A DNA stretch of 64,000 bases, from assembly GCF_024360925.2 (NCBI RefSeq), contig NZ_CP113517.1, positions 620,001-684,000 on the forward strand. Direction: 5' to 3'. Position 1 is the first letter of the stretch, and each line of letters begins with the position of its first letter. This document shows, one piece after another, positions 7,392 through 15,687 of this stretch. The position numbers and the translations under genes are program-made. The notes under the pieces were generated by a model. The model saw nothing but the letters and a program-made list of their open reading frames with translations. It searched no databases and was not told the origin of the DNA. Origin of the DNA: Methylomonas rapida (GTDB lineage Bacteria; Pseudomonadota; Gammaproteobacteria; Methylococcales; Methylomonadaceae).

Positions 7392-7786
7392 TACGGCAAA
7401 TCATCGTCATAATCATCACCCGCCGGGACATTCGTTGCCGCAGGCCCGGTTCCGTTGCTTTTACTCGTTAGCATGTGCATCTCACTGGCGATAATCTCCG
7501 TGGTGTAGCGTTCCACGCCGTCTCTGTCTTGCCATTTGCGCGTCTTTAAACGGCCTTCCACATAGATTTGCTGGCCTTTTTTGACGTATTCAATCACCAC
7601 TTTGGCTAGGCCGGCAAAGAACACGATGCGGTGCCACTCGGTTTCTTCCTTGCGCTCGTGGGTGTTGCGGCCTTTCCAGCGGCGAGTGGTGGCTAAGGTA
7701 ATGCTGGCGGTGGGTGTGCCGTTGGGCAGATAGCGCACATCCGGGTCGCCGCCCAAACGGCCAATGAGTTGGGCTTTGTTTAGCAT
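7388..7786 (-). CDS. ssb: Phage single-stranded DNA-binding protein
   Basis: 132 aa, OB fold at about residues 1-105 with the SSB opening MLNKAQLIGRLGGDPDVRYLPNG, and the acidic tip DDDLPY at the C-terminus (variant of DDDIPF) through which SSB recruits replication proteins. Presumably serves phage transposition-replication. It is the last gene of a leftward chain of small genes and overlaps the convergent RHH gene by 4 bases. Confidence 0.92.
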   Translation of the reverse strand: MLNKAQLIGRLGGDPDVRYLPNGTPTASITLATTRRWKGRNTHERKEETEWHRIVFFAGLAKVVIEYVKKGQQIYVEGRLKTRKWQDRDGVERYTTEIIASEMHMLTSKSNGTGPAATNVPAGDDYDDDLPY

Positions 7787-7920
7787 GCTGACCTCCAGTG
7801 TTGGGTTAAGCAGCGCGTCAGTTGGGTCATGATGGCCGGGCTATATAGGATTAAACACAGCAGCACGGCTATGATCAGGGCGCTGCCGGTAAATAACGGT
7901 CTGTTTAAAAAAGCTCTCAT
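7780..7920 (-). CDS. Tiny single-pass membrane protein
   Basis: 46 residues with one hydrophobic helix (about 13-30). GGAG lies upstream of its ATG, the ATG overlaps the stop of the preceding gene (ATGA), and its end overlaps the start of ssb. These tight couplings argue that it is translated. Function unknown. Confidence 0.5.
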   Translation of the reverse strand: MRAFLNRPLFTGSALIIAVLLCLILYSPAIMTQLTRCLTQHWRSAC

Positions 7921-8099
7921 CGACACTCCTTTGGAGGTGGTTTGTCATCCGCTGGCAGGTGCAACATGGCCCGCCACACGCGGTTGAATTTCTGCGGGTT
8001 GGCGGCTATGGCTTGCCATTGTTCTTCCGTGCGCCCACGGCTCAAGTAAAACTGTTTGATGCGTTGGTATTTGCGGTCGGCGCGGGCTTGCCAGTTCAT
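7917..8099 (-). CDS. Small basic phage protein, unknown
   Basis: 60 residues, basic and helical (MNWQARADRKYQRIKQFY...). Its ATG overlaps the stop of the preceding tiny membrane-protein gene and its stop overlaps the next ATG (ATGA on both sides). Family not recognised. Confidence 0.55.
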   Translation of the reverse strand: MNWQARADRKYQRIKQFYLSRGRTEEQWQAIAANPQKFNRVWRAMLHLPADDKPPPKECR

Positions 8100-8227
8100 T
8101 TGACAGTCGTTGCATACACAGCCCAGAACACCCCGGTCACTACGCCAACGAAAAACAATGCCAAAGGGCTTCCGGTAACCACTGCCAGCACGCCGAAAAT
8201 TAACCAGGCGGCGAAAAATTCAATCAT
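8096..8227 (-). CDS. Tiny membrane protein, two helices
   Basis: 43 residues, almost wholly hydrophobic: two membrane helices separated by GSP. It is coupled by ATGA to the following gene. No clear ribosome-binding site is visible. Unknown role. Confidence 0.45.
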   Translation of the reverse strand: MIEFFAAWLIFGVLAVVTGSPLALFFVGVVTGVFWAVYATTVK

Positions 8228-8245
8228 AAATTGCACATTGCATAT

Positions 8246-8380
8246 TTATTTCGGTTGGCATTCGAACACCTGGCTGCCAACGTAAAACCTGCCTAGGAGT
8301 TTGCACTCTGTAGCAACCTCATGATGGGCCATGCCCCAAATGCACCATCCGAACAGCCATATCAGTAAATGCTTTAGCAT
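8246..8380 (-). CDS. Tiny secreted or membrane-anchored protein
   Basis: 44 residues: a Trp-rich hydrophobic N-terminus (MLKHLLIWLFGWCIWG) resembling a signal sequence, then a short tail with two cysteines (TECKLLG, FECQPK) that could form a disulphide. It lies in the same leftward run as its neighbours. The ribosome-binding site is weak, so this is a tentative gene. Confidence 0.4.
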   Translation of the reverse strand: MLKHLLIWLFGWCIWGMAHHEVATECKLLGRFYVGSQVFECQPK

Positions 8381-8400
8381 CAACTGCAAAAACAGGCTTT

Positions 8401-9114
8401 TCAATGTCCCACTCCCAACAATGCCCCGCGCTTGGCTTGCACGGGCTTATGCAGCGAGACATCCTTGGCGGCATCCAAACCGGCCGCTTGGGCTTTCCAG
8501 TCGTGACCATGTTTGGAGGATGCGCCAGATCGGTCGTCCGATTTCAATCGATCGCCAAAGGTAGCCTGTTTGTAAGCGGCGATGGCAGCGCGCTCTTGCT
8601 CGGTGCCGGCGAATTCCTCCACCTGGCGAGCGATGCCCGTTACCCATGCTTGGCAAAACAAATCGGCACGGCGGATTTTGGTCGCGCGTTTCAGGTTTTT
8701 TCGTAACGATTCCGCGTACTTCGTGCGGTCGCGTTTGAGAGTGCGGCTTAGCACGTCGAAGGTGTAGGCAGCCAGCTCCGGCTTGATGCCGACGCCCATA
8801 AAACGGATGACCGTATTGCGTTTGAAAAAGGCGTTATTGATCCCAATCGAATTAACCGCGGCGCAACCAAATGCATCGGCAATCACGCCGGCCAATTGAC
8901 TGAGATAAACCGGCGGTCGATGCACCGACTTGGTGTCGCTGGTTTCTTCATGCACCGCAGCCGCCGCCACATCTCCGCTGGTGAGGTTGTACTTCTTCAT
9001 CAACGCATCGGCCTGGCGCTTGGCGGCTTCGGCTTCCGCCGGGTTGTCGCTGGCTGCCAAGGCCAGACACTTGGCTATTTTGTCGGCAATCTTTTTCAGT
9101 TCGGCAGCGGTCAC
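8401..9114 (-). CDS. DUF2786-domain phage protein
   Basis: 237 aa from a GTG with GGGAGG 9 bases upstream. The first 45 residues (KIAKCLALAASDNPAEAEAAKRQADALMKKYNL) are the DUF2786 pattern, common in phages and mobile elements; a larger conserved domain follows. Function is unknown. The GTG overlaps the stop of the preceding gene (GTGA), which with the ribosome-binding site decides the start over in-frame upstream codons. Confidence 0.78.
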   Translation of the reverse strand: MTAAELKKIADKIAKCLALAASDNPAEAEAAKRQADALMKKYNLTSGDVAAAAVHEETSDTKSVHRPPVYLSQLAGVIADAFGCAAVNSIGINNAFFKRNTVIRFMGVGIKPELAAYTFDVLSRTLKRDRTKYAESLRKNLKRATKIRRADLFCQAWVTGIARQVEEFAGTEQERAAIAAYKQATFGDRLKSDDRSGASSKHGHDWKAQAAGLDAAKDVSLHKPVQAKRGALLGVGH

Positions 9115-9317
9115 GGCGCAAACCCTCCCGGCATCACCACCCACACCGTCACGCACGGCAGCAGGTTGATACATAGGCGCTTGTTGGCCGCCGACCAGTG
9201 GGCGCCAATCCAGAGCGAGCCGGGCCTGATGTGCCAGCCGTAGCGCCATGTTTGAATGGGTGGTTTTTCTGGAATATCGGGTTGCGGTATGTGTTTGGCC
9301 GGTCTGGTATAGCGCAT
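9111..9317 (-). CDS. Small phage protein, unknown
   Basis: 68 residues, rich in Trp and Pro. AGGAGG lies 5 bases before its ATG, and its stop overlaps the GTG of the DUF2786 gene. First gene of the leftward chain that ends with ssb. Family not recognised. Confidence 0.55.
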   Translation of the reverse strand: MRYTRPAKHIPQPDIPEKPPIQTWRYGWHIRPGSLWIGAHWSAANKRLCINLLPCVTVWVVMPGGFAP

Positions 9318-9371
9318 GGTGTCCTCCTGTTCTGGCCGCGCACTCTACGCCGGCTGTGTCACCCGGGCAGC

Positions 9372-9389
9372 GCTGGAAACGTTTCCAGC
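9372..9389. promoter_or_regulatory. 18-bp perfect palindrome between divergent operons
   Basis: GCTGGAAAC-GTTTCCAGC is a perfect palindrome without loop, placed between the leftward small-gene chain and the rightward lysis/late genes. It is followed by a CG-alternating run (about 9402-9413). Its position suggests an operator for control of late genes; the binding protein is unknown. Confidence 0.5.
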
Positions 9390-9458
9390 CTCATCAAGCC
9401 TCGCGCGCGCGCGTACTCTGCAGTCTCCGAAAGGCAGTAATCAGCAACAGGAGACGAT

Positions 9459-9629
9459 ATGAAAATAAATTTGCACGAGGCATCGACCAAGCGGGGCTTG
9501 GTATTCGTGGTCACTGGCTTGGTGGCGGTGGTGTTTTGGTGGTTTGGTAAAGATGTACAGCCTGTGTTAGCGGCTGGCACGTTTGTAGTTGGCGGTTTGG
9601 GTGTGGCATTGCCGGATCGTGCGGAGTAG
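9459..9629 (+). CDS. Holin-like membrane protein
   Basis: 56 residues with two hydrophobic helices (about 13-29 and 35-50) joined by a short charged turn FGKDVQ. It lies immediately upstream of the endolysin with an AGGAG site before its ATG, the normal place of a holin in this phage group. Would form membrane lesions that release the endolysin. Assigned by topology and position only. Confidence 0.6.
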   Translation: MKINLHEASTKRGLVFVVTGLVAVVFWWFGKDVQPVLAAGTFVVGGLGVALPDRAE

Positions 9630-9632
9630 GCC

Positions 9633-10085
9633 ATGAATGCCAATCGCAAAGCGTTTTTGGACATGATTGCCCATTCCGAGGGTACCAGCACCTGTAAGGC
9701 CACGCGGCACAATGGTTACGATGTGATTGTGGGCGGTACGGTATTTACGGATTTTTCCGACCATCCGCGTAAGTTGGTGCAACTCAATACCCGCCTCAAA
9801 TCCACCGCTGCCGGGCGTTATCAGCTTTTGATGCGCTATTGGGATGTTTACAAAAAACAGCTAAAGCTTCCGGATTTTTCGCCGGCCTCACAAGACGCGG
9901 TTGCCATTCAGCAGATCAGGGAGCAAAAAGCCCTGGCGGATGTGGATGCCGGCCGGTTTGAGGTGGCGGTGGCCAAGTGCGCCAACATCTGGGCCAGCTT
10001 TCCGGGCGCCGGTTATGGCCAGCATGAAAATACGTTGGCGGCATTGCAGAAGGCTTATGTTGAGGCTGGCGGGGTGGTGGCATGA
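9633..10085 (+). CDS. Endolysin, lambda R-type lytic transglycosylase
   Basis: 150 aa. The pattern FLDMIAHSEGT, GYDVIVGG, FSDHPRKLVQLN, STAAGRYQLL and FPGAGYGQ is that of the lambda R/GH104 family that cleaves peptidoglycan at the MurNAc-GlcNAc bond. E16 is the likely catalytic acid. No signal peptide is visible, so release needs the holin. It lies between the holin-like gene and the DUF4406/spanin genes and overlaps the next start by 4 bases. Confidence 0.9.
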   Translation: MNANRKAFLDMIAHSEGTSTCKATRHNGYDVIVGGTVFTDFSDHPRKLVQLNTRLKSTAAGRYQLLMRYWDVYKKQLKLPDFSPASQDAVAIQQIREQKALADVDAGRFEVAVAKCANIWASFPGAGYGQHENTLAALQKAYVEAGGVVA

Positions 10086-10393
10086 GCAGACTCTATCTCG
10101 CCGGCCCGATGACCGGTATCGCCGACTTTAATTACCCGCTGTTTAATACCACGGCTGCCAAATTGCGCGCCAAAGGTTTTGTAGTCGAAAACCCGGCGGA
10201 AAATCCGGCGCCAGCCAATAACGATTGGCATTTGTATATGCGCATGTCGATTCGGCAAATGCTGACCTGCGACATGGTGGTATTGCTGCCGGGTTGGTCC
10301 GGCTCACGCGGCGCGGCCATCGAACATGAGGTGGCCACGCAGCTGGGCATGCCGACTCGTATGGTCGACGATTTATTACAGGAGGCCGTATGA
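10082..10393 (+). CDS. DUF4406 protein (deoxyribosyltransferase-like fold)
   Basis: 103 aa. Opens YLAGPMTGI and contains DMVVLLPGWSGSRGA(x)IEHEVA, the DUF4406 pattern related to nucleoside 2-deoxyribosyltransferases. Its biochemical role in phages is not established. It is inserted in the lysis cassette with ATGA overlaps to both neighbours. Confidence 0.8.
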   Translation: MSRLYLAGPMTGIADFNYPLFNTTAAKLRAKGFVVENPAENPAPANNDWHLYMRMSIRQMLTCDMVVLLPGWSGSRGAAIEHEVATQLGMPTRMVDDLLQEAV

Positions 10394-10896
10394 ATCCGTT
10401 TTTTATCGTGGCCTTGCTGTGCTCTGTCGGTGGCCTGCTGGCGGGCGGTGGCGCGGTAGACATGCTACGCAGGGCCGACATCGCCATTTTAAAGGCCAGC
10501 CAAGCCGCTGCCCTGGCGGATGCCGAGCAATTGTACCGGCGCCGGTTGGCCGATGAGCAGGAGCGCGGCTTTGCGCTGTCGGACAAGCTGGCCAAAACCG
10601 AAACCCAACTGACCCAACGCACCCTGGAGGTATCCCGTGCCCTTTCTAAAGTTACTACTGGTCGCGCTTGTCTTGGCAATGATGCTGTGCGGCTGCTCAA
10701 CCGCGCCCCGCGTGACGATCCAATCGTGCCCGAAGCCGCCGGCCCATCTGCTACAGAAAGTGGCGCCGTTGCCACCGATACCGACGTCGCCGGCTGGATC
10801 GGCAACGCCCAATGGCAATACGACACCTGCCGAGCCCGCCTCGGCGCATTGATTGATTTCGAGACAGGAAGACCCGATGACCGAACAGAACAATAA
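10390..10896 (+). CDS. Inner-membrane spanin, Rz-like
   Basis: 168 aa. An N-terminal membrane anchor (about residues 3-22) is followed by a long Ala/Glu-rich helical region (about 28-80) that would cross the periplasm. The end holds WIGNAQWQYDTCRARL. Position after endolysin and the fully nested Rz1 gene identify it as the i-spanin that, with Rz1, fuses inner and outer membrane at lysis. Confidence 0.78.
   Translation: MNPFFIVALLCSVGGLLAGGGAVDMLRRADIAILKASQAAALADAEQLYRRRLADEQERGFALSDKLAKTETQLTQRTLEVSRALSKVTTGRACLGNDAVRLLNRAPRDDPIVPEAAGPSATESGAVATDTDVAGWIGNAQWQYDTCRARLGALIDFETGRPDDRTEQ
10637..10852 (+). CDS. Outer-membrane spanin lipoprotein, Rz1-like, nested in Rz
   Basis: 71 residues in the +1-type frame entirely inside the Rz gene. 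A signal sequence with lipobox LCGC (acylation at C20) is followed by a proline-rich mature part, the normal composition of Rz1. TGGAGG lies 6 bases before the GTG start. Nested Rz1 genes are known for lambda and relatives. Confidence 0.8.
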   Translation: MPFLKLLLVALVLAMMLCGCSTAPRVTIQSCPKPPAHLLQKVAPLPPIPTSPAGSATPNGNTTPAEPASAH

Positions 10897-11206
10897 CGAA
10901 GCCGCGCTGGCGCAAAACATAGGCCACTTGACCGGCGAAATCCGTGCCATGCATGCGGCTATCCTGGCGTCGATCGAGCATTTGCGCGAGGACATGCGGC
11001 GCATCGAGACCTCCAGCAATGCCCGCATCGATAGGCTGGAAGACAAGATGGCCGATAGGCTGGATGCGGTTGAATCCAAGATCGGCGAGCTGCAAAGCGA
11101 GGATAAGCGCATCATCGAGAAGGTGGCCAAGATCGGCGCTTTGGGCGGCGGGGCCGGCGGCGCGCTGGTGGCCGGCATGGTTGAAGTGCTGAAACGGATG
11201 AGCTGA
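10877..11206 (+). CDS. Coiled-coil phage protein with hydrophobic C-terminus
   Basis: 109 aa from the ATG at 10877 (GGAA 8 bases upstream; an in-frame start at 10853 is possible). A long coiled coil (about residues 15-85) ends in a Gly/Ala-rich hydrophobic segment (about 88-105). It lies between the spanins and the terminase. Such coiled-coil plus membrane tail proteins are common here in Mu-like phages; role unknown. Confidence 0.65.
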   Translation: MTEQNNNEAALAQNIGHLTGEIRAMHAAILASIEHLREDMRRIETSSNARIDRLEDKMADRLDAVESKIGELQSEDKRIIEKVAKIGALGGGAGGALVAGMVEVLKRMS

Positions 11207-11208
11207 AC

Positions 11209-11703
11209 GTGGCGCACACTCCTGAAACACGGGCCAACGTCCGCCGCATGTATGTCGAAGGCATGGCGCTAACCGCCGCCGCTGCTTGCGGCAATGTCAG
11301 CTACGACACGGCACGCGAGTGGAAGCGGCTGGGCAAGGAGCGCGGCGACGATTGGGACACCGCACGGGCGGCGTATCGAATCAGCGAGCAAGGCATCGAC
11401 GAGTTGAACAAGAACATGATCGAAGATTTTGCCCGGTTGGTGTTGACCACGACGCGCGAGCTGGACAACTCGACCATTCCCGCCCACGAAAAAGCCGGCG
11501 TGCTGTCGCAGCTGGCCGACGCCCATGCCAAGTTCGCCAAGGCCTTTTCGCGCATCAATCCGCAGTTTAGCGGGCTGAGCGTGGCGCTGGATACGTTGAA
11601 AACCGTGGTCGATTTGTTGCAAAAGCGCGATCCACAGGCGCTAAGGGCCTTGCAGCCGCATATTGATGAGATTGGGGCGGTGTTGGGGAAGCGGTATGGG
11701 TAA
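11209..11703 (+). CDS. Terminase small subunit, DUF1804
   Basis: 164 aa, GTG start. N-terminal helix-turn-helix (ANVRRMYVEGMALTAAA, then VSYDTAREWKRLG) fits the DUF1804 family of DNA-packaging recognition subunits in BcepMu-like phages. Directly precedes the large terminase region. Role: recognises the phage end to start headful packaging. Confidence 0.82.
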   Translation: MAHTPETRANVRRMYVEGMALTAAAACGNVSYDTAREWKRLGKERGDDWDTARAAYRISEQGIDELNKNMIEDFARLVLTTTRELDNSTIPAHEKAGVLSQLADAHAKFAKAFSRINPQFSGLSVALDTLKTVVDLLQKRDPQALRALQPHIDEIGAVLGKRYG

Positions 11704-11950
11704 AAAAATGATTACGTCACGAGAAGCGGAAATCCTGGCCCGGCAGGCTATGACCGATTATGTCAACGCCTGCCACTGCCAAACCCAAGATGATGTTGCC
11801 AATGTGCTGATGAAGTTGGCGAGCCTATGCGGCCTTGGCATGGTGGCGGTTGTCGGTCATGCCGATGCGGTAGCCAGAATGCAAGGCACGACGGATTACA
11901 TATCTGAAAACGTATCAGATGTGCTCTGGAAAACCACAAAGGCTCATTGA
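11696..11950 (+). CDS. Unknown small phage protein
   Basis: 84 residues from ATG 11696, overlapping the end of the small terminase gene by 8 bases, with GGGGAAG before it. Contains ACHCQTQDDVANVLMKLASLCG; no recognised domain. Sits between small and large terminase genes. Confidence 0.6.
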   Translation: MGKKMITSREAEILARQAMTDYVNACHCQTQDDVANVLMKLASLCGLGMVAVVGHADAVARMQGTTDYISENVSDVLWKTTKAH

Positions 11951-11951
11951 A

Positions 11952-13643
11952 ATGTCTGAAATAGACATCCAGGAAGTTCGCAACTGGCGCGAGTTCGAAA
12001 AGGAACTGGCGGTACTCGGCGAGCAAATCCGCAACCAGATCGAGCTGGAGTGCGAGGCGTTCGCTACCGATCCGGCGGCGAGCCGCGAGCGGCGGGAACG
12101 TGCCTGGCACGACTACGGCTATTTCTGCAAAACCTATTTTCCGCACTACGTCCCCACGCCGCATTTCAGCCAGTTTCACGAATTTATCTTCCTGCGCTTT
12201 CCGCAAGTGATCGACGGCGCCGCCGATGGCCGCGAGGTGCATCAAGCGCCGCGCGGCGAGGCGAAATCGACCTACGAAACCCAGCTCGGCAGCTTGTGGT
12301 GCATCGTCACCGGTCGCAAGCACATGATCGGCATCATCATGAACACCGAGGAACAGGCGGCGGAGATGCTGGAAAGCATCAAGGCCGAGCTGGACACCAA
12401 TCCACGGTTGATGATGGACTTTCCGGACGCCTGCGGCCGGGGCCGGGTGTGGCAGGCGACCACGGCCATCACCGCCAACAACATCAAGATTCGCATCGGC
12501 GGTACCGGCAAGAAAATCCGCGGTATGAAACACGGCCCGCATCGGCCGGATTTGATCTTCCTGGACGATCTGGAGAACGACGAGAACGTCAAGGACAAGG
12601 GCCAGCGCGACAAGGTGCAGAAGTATGTACTCAGCGCGGTGCTGGGCTTGGCCGGACCGGGCGGCGGCATGGATGTGTTTTGGGTCGGCACCAGTTTGCA
12701 TTACGACGCAGCTATCAACCGTGTCAGCCGCGCGCCGGGCTGGCGGCGCAAGGTGTTCCGCTCGATTTTGAAATGGCCGGACCGGATGGACCTTTGGGAC
12801 CAGTGGGAAGCGTTGTACACCCGTAGCGGTGACGATGACGAAAAGGAACAGTTCGAGGCCGAGGCGCTGGCGTTTTACCAAAAGCACAAGAAGGCGATGG
12901 ATGCCGGAGCCGTGGTCAGTTGGCCGGAGGTGCGGCCTCTGTACCGGTTGATGTGCATGCGGGCGATCAATCACGACGCGTTTTCCCAAGAGCAGCAAAA
13001 CGAAGCCGGCAACGATGAAAACGCGCCGTTTAAGGGCGTTCATTTCTGGGTCAATCATTTGGCCGAGTGGATATTTTTCGGCTCTATCGATCCCTCGCTG
13101 GGCAAAAAAGGCAAGCCGAAGGGTGACCCATCAGCGATTCTGGTCGGAGGTTTGGACCGGCGGACAATGACACTGGATGTGGTTGAAGCCGATATCGCCC
13201 GCCGCGTGCCCGATTTGATCATCAGCCGCGCCATCGATCTGCAAGCCGAATATAGCTGTATGGCCTGGGTCGTGGAGACCATTCAGTATCAGTATTTTTT
13301 GCACACCGAGATACTCAAGCGTGCGGCGCTGAAAGGCATTGCATTTCCGGGCATTCCAGTGGAACCGGATACCGACAAGGCGCTGCGCATCATTAGCTTG
13401 CAACCGCACATCAACAACGGGCTAATTCGCTTACACCGCAGCCAGTCCACATTGATAGAGCAGCTGAAGTTTTGGCCGGAAGCGGACCACGACGACGGCC
13501 CGGACGCGCTGGAAATGCTGTGGCAAATCGCCAAACAGTTTGGCGGCGAGTGGGATTACACGCCGGCAGGCAGCAGTCGCGGCCAGCGGCGCTCCACCAG
13601 CCGGGGCAATAGCGATTATGACGAGGATTGGGATGATGATTGA
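11952..13643 (+). CDS. Terminase large subunit
   Basis: 563 aa. ATPase motor and nuclease for DNA packaging. Walker A-like APRGEAKST at about residues 99-107, Walker B LIFLDDLE at about 201-208, and a C-terminal RNase H-like nuclease beginning at GSIDPSLGKKG with later acidic residues. Ends in an acidic tail. The ATG at 11952 was chosen because it follows the previous stop by one base; in-frame codons upstream lie within that gene. Confidence 0.9.
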   Translation: MSEIDIQEVRNWREFEKELAVLGEQIRNQIELECEAFATDPAASRERRERAWHDYGYFCKTYFPHYVPTPHFSQFHEFIFLRFPQVIDGAADGREVHQAPRGEAKSTYETQLGSLWCIVTGRKHMIGIIMNTEEQAAEMLESIKAELDTNPRLMMDFPDACGRGRVWQATTAITANNIKIRIGGTGKKIRGMKHGPHRPDLIFLDDLENDENVKDKGQRDKVQKYVLSAVLGLAGPGGGMDVFWVGTSLHYDAAINRVSRAPGWRRKVFRSILKWPDRMDLWDQWEALYTRSGDDDEKEQFEAEALAFYQKHKKAMDAGAVVSWPEVRPLYRLMCMRAINHDAFSQEQQNEAGNDENAPFKGVHFWVNHLAEWIFFGSIDPSLGKKGKPKGDPSAILVGGLDRRTMTLDVVEADIARRVPDLIISRAIDLQAEYSCMAWVVETIQYQYFLHTEILKRAALKGIAFPGIPVEPDTDKALRIISLQPHINNGLIRLHRSQSTLIEQLKFWPEADHDDGPDALEMLWQIAKQFGGEWDYTPAGSSRGQRRSTSRGNSDYDEDWDDD

Positions 13644-13827
13644 CGATGAAGAATTATTTGAATTTGAGGTTAGCTGTAGCAAAACTAAAAGTTCAGATGA
13701 ACGAATTTCCTGTGCGGTATACACAGTAGGGTTGTATGCAAAGGATGAAGCCGCGGTGCGTAAAATCATGGCTGATGAAGAGCCGGATTTGACGATTGAT
13801 AGCATCAAACTCATAGGACCGGCATAA
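13633..13827 (+). CDS. Small acidic phage protein, unknown
   Basis: 64 residues, overlapping the terminase stop by 11 bases (two adjacent ATGs, 13633 or 13636). Looks like a small alpha/beta protein: FEFEVSCSK, CAVYTVGLYAKDE. Sits between terminase and portal. No recognised family. Confidence 0.55.
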   Translation: MMIDDEELFEFEVSCSKTKSSDERISCAVYTVGLYAKDEAAVRKIMADEEPDLTIDSIKLIGPA

Positions 13828-13828
13828 C

Positions 13829-15382
13829 ATGATCAAACAAGCCAAAGCCGCCTTGGCCGCGCTGGCGGGCGTCAGCAAGAAAGGCCTGCAAGTGTTGCAA
13901 GCCGGTGCCCGCTCCACGCAAAGCACGCCGATGAATTACAACAGCGTCAACACGCTGGACCCGACCCGGCTGGCGAATGCGTTTGCCCAGGCCGACCAGG
14001 GCTATATCACCGATCAGGCGACGCTGTTCGAGTTGGTCGAAGAGCAGGACGCGCATATTTTTTCGGAGCTGGCCAAGCGCCGCCGCGCGGTGACTGGGTT
14101 GAATTGGGACTTGCATCCGAAAGACGATGCCACCCAGGCGGAGATCGACAGGACTAAAGAGCTGAAAGACATGCTGTGTCAGATCCCGCGCTTTGAAGAT
14201 GCGCAGTACGATTTAACCGATGCCATCGGTAAAGGCCTGGCGGCATTGGAAATCGAATGGCGGACCGGCGCGGAGTGGGTGCCGGCGGCATTGCATTGGG
14301 TGCCGCAGCGCGAGTTGGAGATTGACATCAAAACCGGCGATCTGCTGTACCGCAAAAACGGCATGACGGAAGCCTTGCGGCCGTGGGGCTGGGTGATCCA
14401 CGAGCACCGGGCGAAGTCGGGGTACATCGAACAAGCCGCGTTGTTCCGGGTGCTGGCCTGGACCTATGCCTACAAAGCCTACAACGTGCGCGATATGCAG
14501 CGCTTCCTGGAAGTGTACGGCATGCCGTTGCGACTGGGTAAGTATCCGGCCGGCATCGGTAAGGCCGAGCGCGATCAGCTGCTGCGCGCGGTGCGCAATA
14601 TTGGCAACGACGGTGCCGGCATCGTGCCCAGCACCATGACCATCGATTTCGTCACCCAAACCTCGACCGGCAATGTCACCGACTTTTTGAACGCGATCCA
14701 ATATTGGGAGCGCAAGCAATCGATGGCGATCCTGGGCGGCACGTTGACCAGCCAGGCGGACGGCAAGACCAGTACCAATGCGCTGGGGGCGATTCACGAC
14801 AAGGTGCGACGTGAAATCATGCTGCACGATGTGCGGCAGATCGACCCGACCATTAACCGCGATATCGTCCGGCCGATTGCGTTATTGAACGGCATGTTCG
14901 CCGAAGACCGTATGCCGGAAGCGCGGCATGATACCTCTGATGAAGTCGATCAAAAGGCGATGGCTGAGGTACTGGATCTGGCGGCGGCGATGGGCATGGA
15001 GATCGATGTGGATTGGGCGCATAAGGCGTTGCAGATCCCCAAGGCTGGCAAGGACGCGAAGATTTTAACGGTGTCCGGCAAATCGCCCGCGCCGACCCAA
15101 GCCGGGGCGGCATTAACCCGATTGGCAGCACTGGCCAAGCAACAACAGGACGGCGATATCGTCGGCAATTACAGCCAACAATTGGCCGCGCTATGCATGC
15201 CACACGAAGAGGCGGCGATTCAACAGATTGCAGCGGTGGTGGCGGCGGCGGGCTCGTTTGATGAGGCGATTGCTGGCATCGAGGCGCTGAATTTGGATAG
15301 TAACGCCTGGGCCGGGTCGTTGCAGCTGGGCATGGCGGCGGCGCATTTAGCGGGGCGCGGCGATATCGGCGGTGCAAAATGA
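13829..15382 (+). CDS. Portal protein, DUF935
   Basis: 517 aa, comparable to Mu gp29. DUF935 features include the opening segment TRLANAFAQADQG, EEQDAHIFSELAKRRRAVTGL, and a middle region with VYGMPLRLGKYPAG and ILGGTLTSQADGKT. Forms the ring through which DNA enters the head. The GTG/ATG region follows the preceding gene by one base, and it overlaps the next gene by 4 bases. Confidence 0.9.
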   Translation: MIKQAKAALAALAGVSKKGLQVLQAGARSTQSTPMNYNSVNTLDPTRLANAFAQADQGYITDQATLFELVEEQDAHIFSELAKRRRAVTGLNWDLHPKDDATQAEIDRTKELKDMLCQIPRFEDAQYDLTDAIGKGLAALEIEWRTGAEWVPAALHWVPQRELEIDIKTGDLLYRKNGMTEALRPWGWVIHEHRAKSGYIEQAALFRVLAWTYAYKAYNVRDMQRFLEVYGMPLRLGKYPAGIGKAERDQLLRAVRNIGNDGAGIVPSTMTIDFVTQTSTGNVTDFLNAIQYWERKQSMAILGGTLTSQADGKTSTNALGAIHDKVRREIMLHDVRQIDPTINRDIVRPIALLNGMFAEDRMPEARHDTSDEVDQKAMAEVLDLAAAMGMEIDVDWAHKALQIPKAGKDAKILTVSGKSPAPTQAGAALTRLAALAKQQQDGDIVGNYSQQLAALCMPHEEAAIQQIAAVVAAAGSFDEAIAGIEALNLDSNAWAGSLQLGMAAAHLAGRGDIGGAK

Positions 15383-15687
15383 GTGTGCATATCGAATGGA
15401 CGCAGGGCGTGGCGCGGACGTTCGATCCCGGCATGCGCTTCGAGGATGCGGCGCCGTTCGTATCCGTCGTGAAATTGGACAAAATCGGGCCGGATACGGT
15501 GCTGCTGTCGGCGGATTTGTCGCAACGTAAACTCAATCGTGGCGATATCGCCGATTTGAAAGCCGCATTAGCCGCGGCCGGGTTTGAGTTGGTGCATTGC
15601 TGGCGCAAGATCGGCCGCAAAGTGCCTTACGGCGGCAGAGTGATCCGCACCAAGGGCCAACTGGCACTGTGGGAGATACCGTTGTGA
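15379..15687 (+). CDS. Unknown phage protein between portal and MuF
   Basis: 102 residues, alpha/beta in look, without a recognised motif. ATGA overlap with the portal gene and GTGA overlap with the MuF gene place it firmly in the head operon. Confidence 0.6.
   Translation: MSVHIEWTQGVARTFDPGMRFEDAAPFVSVVKLDKIGPDTVLLSADLSQRKLNRGDIADLKAALAAAGFELVHCWRKIGRKVPYGGRVIRTKGQLALWEIPL

Noticed and set aside
9401-9413. Alternating CG run as a possible Z-DNA or recombination site
   Set aside because: Only about 12 bases long and seen once; too little to support a function.
11763-13058. 431-codon frame antisense to the terminase gene
   Set aside because: Shadow frame; the sense strand encodes Walker A and B motifs of the large terminase.
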